From Meghimatium bilineatum (taxonomy: Eukaryota > Mollusca > Gastropoda > Stylommatophora > Philomycidae): a stretch of 64,000 bases of DNA. Position 1 is the first letter of the stretch. Every line of letters starts with the position of its first letter. The notes beneath the pieces were generated by a model. The model was given only the letters and a program-made list of their open reading frames with translations, was not told the DNA's origin and made no database searches. Below are positions 57,083 through 64,000 of this stretch, in pieces. The stretch is taken from positions 43,386,761 through 43,450,760 of the forward strand of contig CM067306.1 of NCBI GenBank assembly GCA_034231615.1. Reading direction: 5' to 3'. The position numbers and the translations under genes are program-made.

Positions 57083-57330
57083 TTTCCTCTTTCATCTTTC
57101 TTTTCACTTTATATTCATTTGTGCCTGAGCAAGGGTAGAAGTGGTATTGCTCTCTGCAGATAGCTTTTGTGTGTGCTTCTATATGTTTGTTTTTGTTGAC
57201 TTTTTTATTTATGTTATCCATCTTTTTCAATGTTTGCCCCTGGCTTTGTTTTGCAGATGATTCCATCCTAATATCAAGAAGCCCCATAGGTATAGAACAC
57301 GTGATATTCCAGTCCCGTCCCTGTAACATT
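57083..57330 (-). mobile_element. LINE C-terminal fragment
   Basis: The minus strand reads NKARGKH-KRWIT-IKKSTK, then QKLSAESNTTSTLAQAQM. It matches the tail family at 41640-42175 (KARGRPCKRWITKIKAT). It lies inside the TCTTGAATTATTC repeats. The 89-codon minus frame at 57060-57329 reads the same DNA in another phase. Confidence 0.65.
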
Positions 57331-57589
57331 AGGATCGGAAAACCATTTTACTACGAGCACTTTGAGTTATCACTGTGGGATTGATAATCCTGTCGCAGTG
57401 TTGTATCAGAAAAACCTCACATGGCAACACTGCGATCTCTAATTAACACATACATTAATGAGTCCACTTATTCCAGATGAAGAATCCTGAAACATTGAAC
57501 TACACTTCCATCTGTGACGACAAAAAAATAACACAACCGTCATCTTGCGCCATTTTGCCGGAAGATTTACTTAGCACATCCAAGAGCTA
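57331..57589. other. unrecognised insert within the array
   Basis: Non-repeat sequence between the LINE tail and the resumed array; no motif identified. Confidence 0.4.
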
Positions 57590-57656
57590 AGTTGTCTCTA
57601 TCTTGAATTATTCTCCACTAAGTTGTCTCTATCTTGAATTATTCTTAAATAAGAAT
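57590..57656. repeat. ~27-bp repeats, resumed
   Basis: CTAAGTTGTCTCTATCTTGA plus ATTATTCTCCA, two and a half copies. Confidence 0.85.
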
Positions 57657-57963
57657 AAGAATAAAGAGACACATCAAAATTACATCACAGATGTTATCAG
57701 AAAACGCCGTTGGTCCTACATCGGGCATGTCCTACGCGCAGACACCAACAGAATACATCACCAATCTCTTGAATGGATACCCACAGGCAAAAGAGCCAGG
57801 GGTAGACCAAAAGAAACACTCTGACGAACAATACTTAGAGAAAGTGAAACAACCAATATTCATACTATTCAAGAAGTGCACAGAATAGCTTTGAACAGAC
57901 AGAATTGGAGAGATCTGACCTCTGCCCCATGCCCTAATTTCAGCGCAAAAGGAAAATGAATGA
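57657..57963 (+). mobile_element. LINE C-terminal relic, one stop from intact
   Basis: One frame, from about 57660 to the stop at 57957-57959, reads [72 protein letters not shown] and NRQNWRDLTSAPCP. This is the 'I..RRW..IGHVLR.......ALEW.P.GKR.RGRP..TWRRT......A..R..WR....ALC' end of a common LINE group. The TGA at 57822 replaces the Trp expected in 'TWRRT', a single-base change. Only ~100 codons are present, flanked on both sides by the 27-bp repeats. Confidence 0.88.
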
Positions 57964-58120
57964 ATGAAGTTGCCTCTGTCTTGAATTATTCTCCACTAAG
58001 TTGCTTACATTTTGAATTAGTCTCAAATATGTTAGTTCTATCTAGAATTATTCTCTAATAGGTTGCTTCTAGCTTGAACTATTTCCCAATGATGTGATTT
58101 CTATTGAACTGTCCGTTATA
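57964..58120. repeat. ~27-bp repeats, resumed and decaying
   Basis: AAGTTGCCTCTGTCTTGAAT then TATTCTCCACT and further divergent copies to about 58120. Confidence 0.8.
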
Positions 58121-58171
58121 AGATAAATTCAAGTAGGAAGCATGAGGATAAATAAAAATAATTCTTACATT

Positions 58172-58325
58172 TGACCGGAATTTAACCAGGTCTGCTCTAG
58201 CAGCACCGAATCGCTATGCAACACAAGTGGGGATGTGGTTGGCCAAGTACGGAAAACATGTTTACTTGTGTTGCAAAGCTATTCGGTGCTGCTAGAACAG
58301 ACCTGGTTCAATTTCCGTCAGTTGT
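58172..58325. mobile_element. SINE S1-related hairpin
   Basis: The left arm (58175-58230) is the reverse complement of the right arm (58268-58325): ACTTGTGTTGCA.AGC.ATTC, GGTGCTGCTAGA.CAGACC and TGGTT.AATT.CCG. The ~37-bp loop contains GGATGTGGTTGGCCAAGTAC, the S1 box A region. So the box B half of the S1 SINE is present on both sides of one box A. Confidence 0.75.
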
Positions 58326-59080
58326 AACAGGTATAAGATAACCTTTACTATGATTAATTCCTAATATAGGACTATTCTCTTTAATGATTACCCAATATTT
58401 TTTCCCATGTACTATTTATACGCATATGAAAACAATTTTCTGTCAACTGAATTCGTTACTGGCTGCACCAGTTTTCTTTGTACTCGGTGCATGTTTCATG
58501 TAGAATCCCACGCCTTATCCTAACAACATGAAAGCCATACATTTGATTCCGGAATCGAGAATTATCATGGATGCATCCACTCCTCTTGGATTACTTGTCT
58601 TGCCGAAATGGGTTCCCCTTTTCATCCACTTCAAGTTTAATACCCATTCTCTAAATCCGATCAGATATTGTAACGACGGCTGTAACAATGTTCCAGCGTT
58701 ACTTGTTCATTTCTTCGAATTGTAAACATCTGTGAGATTAATATTACCCCCTTTATCTGTACAAGCGACATGACAACGTTATTGTCATCCTTAGGCAAAT
58801 ATTATCGAACGTGTATGATAAGATCATAATAATTGCACTCAAGACATAACATTTATGCGGCCTGGTCTCTTTCATAAAATGGAGATGTAGACAGTTTCTT
58901 TCAAATGAAATGGTTACACGTGGGAGAGTAATTTTAGTTTGACATTTCGTGCAACCCAATATTGTTGTGAAGGATGTCAGAAGTATACTGCACGTGCTAT
59001 ATTGGTGTACACGAACAAGTGACATCATGATTGCTAATTAAAGATAGCCGTCCAACTATTAGCATGCACTAAAGAGGATC
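58326..59080. other. no recognisable gene
   Basis: Short frames (plus 58528-58725, minus 58753-59028) without motifs. Confidence 0.45.
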
Positions 59081-59335
59081 AAAATTCCTGAGACTAACGG
59101 GAATTGAACCAGTCCGTTCAACGGCACCAAATCGCCTAGCAACTAGTGAACACGCGTTCTTCAGTAATTGACTAACCGCATCTCCAATACAAGATGCGAT
59201 TTCATCAAGCCATTCAAACAGTGCACACAAAAGTCACCAGAACGGACCGATCGAGACAAGGACTATTACAACAACAACAAACATCCCGTACAGGTTTTGA
59301 AATATCCTCAGTAACAACAAACATATAACATAATA
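59081..59335 (-). mobile_element. SINE family S1, copy d (left foldback arm)
   Basis: Reverse-complement copy of the SINE: GGGAATTGAACCAGTCCGTT (box B region), ACTAACCGCATCTCCAAT (box A region), GGACCGATCGAGACAAGGAC, ACATCCCGTACAGGTTTTGA. It pairs with 59369-59626. Confidence 0.88.
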
Positions 59336-59368
59336 TCCGTATAAGTTTGTTATATTTAGTTTTATTGA

Positions 59369-59626
59369 TATTATGTTATATGTTTGTTGTTACTGAGGAT
59401 ATTTCAAAACCTGTACGGGATATTTGTTGTTGTTGTTGTAATAGTCCTTGTCTCGATCGGTCCGTTCTGGTGACTTTGTGTGCACGGTTTGAATGGCGTG
59501 ATGAAATCGCATCTTTTATTGGAGATGCGGTTAGTCAAATACTGAAGAACGCGTGTTCAATAGTTGCTAGGCGATTTGGTGCCGTTGAACAGACTGGTTC
59601 AATTCCCGTTAGTCTCAGGAATTTTT
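59369..59626 (+). mobile_element. SINE family S1, copy e (right foldback arm)
   Basis: TATTATGTTATATGTTTG, CCTGTACGGGATATTTG, AGTCCTTGTCTCGATCGGTC, AGATGCGGTTAGTCAAATAC, GGTTCAATTCCCGTTAGTC and a terminal GGAATTTTT. It has ~96% apparent identity to the left arm over most of its length by eye. It includes a ~10-bp insertion (AATGGCGTGA region) also present in the left arm as AGCCATTC, so the two arms derive from one copy. Confidence 0.88.
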
Positions 59627-59649
59627 AAATATTGTCCTTAGGCTTCCTA

Positions 59650-60010
59650 CTTAAATTTACATGTATAAACAATTAATCGAAGCAAAATTGTATTGTCTAT
59701 ATATGTTATCCATGTTTACAACAAGACCTATCGGCTCTTGTATAACTAAATACGGATATTATGTTATATGTTTGTTGTTACTGAGGATATTTCAATACCT
59801 GTACGGGATGTTTGTTGTTGTTGTAATAGTCCTTGTCTCGATCGGTCCGTTCTGGTGACTTTGTGTGCACAGTTTGATGAAATCGCATCTTTTATTAGAG
59901 ATGTAGTTAGTTAAGTACTGAAGAACGCGTGTTCAATAGCTGCTAGACGATTTGGTGCCGTTGAACGAACTGGTTCAATTCCCGTTAGTCTCAGGAATTT
60001 TTAAAATTGT
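59650..60010 (+). mobile_element. SINE family S1, copy f
   Basis: A fuller copy: AATCGAAGCAAAATTGTATT, ATGTTATCCATGTTTACA, ACCTATCGGCTCTTGTAT, CTGTACGGGATGTTTG, CTTGTCTCGATCGGTCCG, GATGTAGTTAGTTAAGTACT, GGTTCAATTCCCGTTAGTC and AGGAATTTTTAAA. It shows that the SINE unit is about 350 bp. It begins ~25 bp after the right foldback arm. Confidence 0.85.
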
Positions 60011-60189
60011 CCTCTGGCTTCCTACTTAAATTTACTTGCATAAAGAGGATCGTAAATTTGCTATACATCTTTCCTTTAGTCATTACAGAATTGAAACATA
60101 TACAATTATATAAGCAAATGAAGTTCTAGTATGGTGCTGCTTACATGCAAATACATCAACACATGAAAACAAGATATGTTGATTTCATG

Positions 60190-60400
60190 CATGTCAATAC
60201 AATAACAAGTTAAGTTCTAGTATGGCGATACATGCTTGTCAATATATCAACACATTAAGTTCTAGTATGGCGATACATGCTTGTCAATATATCAACATAT
60301 TAAGTTCTAGTATGGCGATATATTCTTGTCAATATATCAACACATTAAGTTCTAGTAAGGTGATACATGCTTGTCACTACATCAAAACGTGCAGATCCAG
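60190..60400. repeat. 45-bp repeats, about 4-5 copies
   Basis: ATACATGCTTGTCAATATAT plus CAACACATTAAGTTCTAGTA and TGGCG. Confidence 0.92.
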
Positions 60401-60444
60401 TATGATGATTAAAGTGTATTCGAAAATGGAGTAGGACGTTTGTT

Positions 60445-60610
60445 TCAATAAATGGCGAGAGTTCTGCGACAAATGTTTTACTACTGTGTAAGGCAATCCA
60501 GAGATGGCGTGAATTCTACGACAGATTTTTACTATTGGGTAAGGCACTCCAGACATGGCTTGAGCTCTGGGACAGATTGTTTACTACTGGGTCAGGCACT
60601 CCAAATGTTG
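60445..60610. repeat. degenerate ~50-bp repeats, 3 copies
   Basis: TTTTACTACTGTGTAAGGCA then ATCCAGAGATGGCGTGA and CTACGACAGA. Confidence 0.75.
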
Positions 60611-61149
60611 ATCCAAGAATCGATAACAGCTTCTGAACTCCTCGTACTGGAAAACCGTTGATTGACTATGAGACACGTTGTCAGAATATACTACATTAGC
60701 AAACAGTGTATGAAATGTTGCTGACGCGAAAGGTTGACTTTCATGTGCAATGAAGAAAGAAGTACAGCAGATGATGTAGGGACACTTTTTCTACAGGAAT
60801 CTAAGTTCTTTGTAGGCGCTAGATGATTTGTATCCAACGCAATGATGACTGCGTCAAAAATGAAATCTGTACATTTGCTTCTTTAGAATATATTGAAATA
60901 AAACAATATATACGGTTTTCATGTAAAGCACAATAGTAACAACTTACCCATGTATTATTATCAATACACATATGCTTTTTGTTCTGACAAGTGACTCTTA
61001 ATAATCTGAGGCTGTCTTGTCCGAAGCTGACTTTTGTCTTAGGCTGACATGTCTGGCTTAATGAATCGTCTGATAAATGTCATAATGGCTTGGTTAACAT
61101 GCTCCCCGTCCTACTTGTACGATCTTGTGAAACTTATGGTTTGCAGAAG
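60611..61149. other. no recognisable feature
   Basis: Unique AT-rich sequence. Confidence 0.45.
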
Positions 61150-61154
61150 GCATT

Positions 61155-61440
61155 GATCGTACTTTTGATAATGAAAAAGAAGTTCAAGAACGTATGGTAT
61201 GAAATTAAACATCGCGAAAAGCAAAATAATGGCACACAAAGATGACAACACTACTCCTGTTAACATCTGAGTGAATGGACAGACACTAGAAGTTAATACC
61301 TTCAAAATGTTAATGTATTATATGAGCAGCGATGGAAGCACTAACAAAGAAATAAAAAATGCACATGAAATAGCCTCGGCTGCAATGTCGAGATTAAATA
61401 TGTGGAGAGAGCAGAATAAGTACATCAGTGAAACCTGCAT
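61155..61440 (+). mobile_element. LINE RT-thumb relic
   Basis: Frames read NIAKSKIMAHKDDNTTPVN, then VNGQTLEVNTFKMLMYYMSS, DGSTNKEIKNAHEIASAAMS and RLNMWREQNKYIS. This matches 'NG..LE.V..FKYLGS..SSDG....EI..RI..A..A...L..IW' after RT motif C. Same family type as 2030-2460. It ends at a (TA)7 tract (61439-61452). Confidence 0.8.
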
Positions 61441-61454
61441 ATATATATATATCA

Positions 61455-62705
61455 AGTGAAATATTCTTTCCAGAACGTTGTCTTCGCTGTGGATATTCAT
61501 AACGCCTCTCTGTTCCGGGCAAGCAGACTCTACATTCGCCAGAGACATGTGCATGCATTCTTCAATGCCGTTGGTCCATCGTCTTCTTGGCCTTTCTCTT
61601 CTTCTGTCACCTGTCGCTCTGCTCCCTAGAATCAGCCTTTCGATACCATCTAGTCGTTTTTAGTGTCCAAATTACTGTAGCTTCCTTCTTATGATGGTAT
61701 TCAGAAGCCACACTTCATTTAGTTTCAGCAATTTCAAATTGTCAATGTTCTTCTTTTTCTCTGTCCATAATATTCGTAGGATCTGTCTGTAGCACTTAAT
61801 TGCAAAGTCTCGTATCCATATGTTGCCACTTTGAAAACACATGATCTTAAAACGGTTATTTTAGTGTCGTTATTACTATTTTGTCATAGCTCTCTCATTT
61901 GTGTTAATTTGAGTGTTGCAATTGTGAGTCTTCTCGTAATCTCGACTGAACATTCTTCGGAATCGTTTATATTTTCTCCCAGATATTCGAAGTTTTTTTA
62001 ACATATTCTAGTTCTATATTGTCTATGTTGATTATTGGTTCGCTCTTTGTTTCTCCTGTTGTCATAATTGTTGTTTTCTGTGCGTTTAGATATAGATTTT
62101 GAATCTCGCTGTATTTCTTTGTTGTTGTGATCTGTTTCAGTCCCTCAGGATTTGTAGTAAGGATGACTGTGTCGTCTGTATATAATATTTCTGGAATCTT
62201 GCGCCCACCGATATATAATGGATGAAACTCATTTTCCTCTGTTTGTTCTCTTACATTTCTTATTATATTCTCTGCATAGATGTTAAAAAGATAAGATGAT
62301 AGAGTGCACTCTTGTCTTACTCCACTTTGAACAGCGAAACATTCAAATGTTTCTCCTCCATTTTTACTGCTGCTTGTAGTTCGTGATACAGTGTTTCAAT
62401 AAAATGTATTAGATGTTTGGGTAAGCCCATGTCTCCCATATGGTGGACCATAGTTTGTGATGTGTAACACAATCAAACGTCTTGGTGTAGTCTATGAAAC
62501 ACATATGTAGGTCTAAGCTGTATTCTCTACATTTCTCAATTATATTCCTCATGTTGAATATGTTCTATCTTTTTCCTCTTCCTGCTGTAAAGCTGGTTTG
62601 AACTTCATTAAATGCTGTTTATAATTTGTGTTCGATTCTTTTCATTATGATCTGCAGTAGTATTTTGCTTGCTTGACTAGTGTTACTGTTCTATAGTAAG
62701 TCTAT
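61455..62705 (-). mobile_element. LINE relic with RT motifs A-C and C-terminus
   Basis: From the high end on the minus strand: VQTSFTAGRGKR (about 62580-62620) and IFNMRNIIEK; FIDYTKTFDCVTHHKLW (about 62450-62505), RT motif A with its Asp kept; GVRQECTLSSYLFNIYAE (about 62270-62330), motif B'; ILYTDDTVILTTN (about 62155-62195), motif C with both Asp kept (YTDD); then INIDNIELEYV (about 62000-62030). A degraded tail follows to 61455, with DQRH-R-HAHVSGE-like and RSGKNISLD segments. It is the most complete RT core in the window, with stops (for example at about 62565). Its tail meets the plus-strand LINE at 61155-61440 at a shared TA run. Confidence 0.9.
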
Positions 62706-62860
62706 TGTCTATTGTCTTTCCCCAGGTGGTTTGTGATCCACTCTTGCTGTTAAACGTAGGGGTGATTGGAGCTCGAGCTTGCGTTCTATGACAGCCTTCT
62801 TATCTGTCGCCAGGCGATGGGTGTGTATCGACTCTTCGCGGTGACTCTCTTTCCACCCAC
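62705..62860 (-). mobile_element. LINE C-terminal fragment
   Basis: The minus frame ends WKESHREESIHTHRLATDKK, then AVIERKLELQSPLRLTARV and DHKPPGERQ, with the stop near 62709. It is nearly identical at protein level to 630-735, and the same family as 466-764. Confidence 0.82.
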
Positions 62861-62879
62861 TGTCCGTGACATTTGCATT

Positions 62880-63190
62880 GGCCGCCATTCCAATGCTCGA
62901 GCAGGATAGTCTTGCGACACTGTATGTCGACAATAACACAGTATGTGTTGGAGTATTGGTGTCTCAATAAAGGTTATCTTTTTGCAGTCAATTATCATTC
63001 CATCTGCTACCTCCACATTCATGGGCACAATCGCCAAAAGTCCCAAACAACAGCATGAGCAGCTGTATTTCCGTTTCCAGTGTGCACTACGAGGAGGTAT
63101 GTTTGGGATCTTGATTATTTGCTATCCCTGCGTCCGACGAGAGCAATGCGGTACTTTTAACACCCCTCTGTGTGCTAATAAGACTAGGAT
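62880..63190 (-). repeat. dispersed retroelement-like repeat (VADGM block)
   Basis: Second copy of the 9095-9660 repeat. The minus frame reads PMNVEVADGMIIDCKK. It adjoins the LINE C-terminus at 62705-62860. In the 9.1-kb copy a segment reading FENKLLVSGAPKQCVDRLGK occupies the equivalent position, so the two blocks may belong to one element. Confidence 0.55.
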
Positions 63191-63714
63191 CTGTTTTTTT
63201 CTCATATTTTATACATCATTACCATGTTGCATGTATCTTTGTTGTTAATTCCCCAGCTATAAATCTATATCACAGAATATTGTTATGATACCCACCGACT
63301 GATATTTATGTGTTATCTTACATCAATGTTATTATTACTGTACTTCAAACACGGACAGATCATGTCACAGTCACAATCATCTGTATGTCTATGTCGCATA
63401 TGTTAACGAATTCACCTGTGATTAATGCTTCTTTCTTATTAATCTTAGATATTAATCATCAATATTAAATTATACACGACTGGAATTATTTCTTCTTTTT
63501 CACCTGATTAAATTCCTTAGTGGAATCGATAAAATACAAAAACTGGTATCCATTAATTTCAATCATTATTTCTATTAATGCTCTCTGTCCCTAAACGACA
63601 TTGTTTGTGTAGTTTCTTTCTACAAAACATTTTCTCATCCAAATTTCAGATTTTGTTTTGCCTCAAATTTTTCTAATTATAATTTTTATCTATATTTCTC
63701 TCACCCAACTCATT
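63191..63714. other. no recognisable feature
   Basis: AT-rich unique sequence. Confidence 0.5.
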
Positions 63715-64000
63715 AAGGTAATTGTGTGATGTTCTCCATACTCTATGAAACCGTGTTTCTTTGGTCTATCTATTGTATTTTCTCTGCTTATGCTGAGAGA
63801 CGTCGCAGGATTGAATGGCGATCGGTTTTCGGGCTATTAGTCTGGCCGCTTGATATGCAATACAACTGTGCCGTGTCAGGATGCTGGTAACACCTTCAAT
63901 CCACTTTCTTCTTGGTCTTCCTCTGTATCTTGTTTTTTTTTTTCATTTTTGTGTTGTATGCTCTTTCCGCTGGCCAATAAGGGTTCATTCTCATTAGGTG
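63715..64000 (-). mobile_element. LINE C-terminus relic, cut by window end
   Basis: From the right edge on the minus strand: HLMRMNPYWPAERAYNTKMK, then a frame change in the poly-T/A run at about 63931-63941, then RGRPRRKWIEGVTSILTRHS, CIAYQAARLIARKPIAIQ, SCDVSQHKQRKYNR and a stop near 63767. The 'RGRPR.KWIE....IL.RH....A.A.RLA..R' frame is clean after the shift. Same family as 466-764 and 50400-51025. It continues beyond the window. Confidence 0.82.

Overview
This window looks like a gene-poor stretch of an animal nuclear genome. It is AT-rich and holds no convincing multi-exon gene. It is full of tandem arrays (unit lengths from 2 to about 99 bp), several long (TA)n tracts, and decayed non-LTR retrotransposon (LINE) pieces on both strands. 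It also has tRNA-derived SINEs, one Tc1-like transposase relic, one MITE-like element and a 100-N assembly gap at 21234-21333. No operons, ribosome binding sites, prokaryotic genes or CRISPR arrays are visible. The best guess is a lophotrochozoan, probably a mollusc. That rests on my memory of similar RNase H-type LINE tails and tRNA-headed SINEs in mollusc genomes, and I could not search to confirm it.

Layout. 0-5.5 kb: a 38-bp array running into a LINE C-terminus, a LINE reverse transcriptase (RT) relic, a tRNA-headed SINE, then 30-bp and 32-bp arrays. 5.5-12.9 kb: mostly featureless AT-rich DNA with weak arrays and a dispersed repeat at 9.1-9.66 kb. 12.9-21.2 kb: a 49-bp array, a LINE with RT motifs, an RNase H-LINE tail, a (TA)n tract, 27-bp and 25-bp arrays (the latter split by a LINE tail), and another RNase H-LINE tail ending at the gap. 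21.3-30 kb: a Tc1-like relic, degenerate arrays, two (TA)n tracts and an RNase H-type LINE. 30-36 kb: a large 24-bp array and further minisatellites. 36-43.5 kb: a 54-bp array split by an RNase H LINE, then a 26/43-bp array family split by one SINE and two LINE pieces. 43.5-52.3 kb: (TA)n and (TAC)n tracts, a minisatellite split by a LINE, a SINE next to a LINE tail, and two more LINE pieces. 52.3-58.2 kb: a MITE-like element inside a minisatellite, a candidate first coding exon at 55355-55470, and a 33/30-bp array split twice by LINE tails. 58.2-64 kb: a SINE hairpin, a 255-bp SINE foldback, a further SINE copy, and LINE pieces in both orientations running off the window end.

Two patterns stand out. 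Many transposable-element relics sit inside tandem arrays, with recognisable array units resuming on the far side; I list eight such loci. One tRNA-like SINE family, with a box B reading GGTTCAATTCC, occurs at least five times, twice in fold-back form. Long open frames in the 24-, 27-, 33- and 54-bp arrays follow from unit lengths divisible by three and do not indicate genes. The only plausible host coding sequence is the short His/Gly-rich exon near 55.4 kb, and even its reading frame is uncertain.
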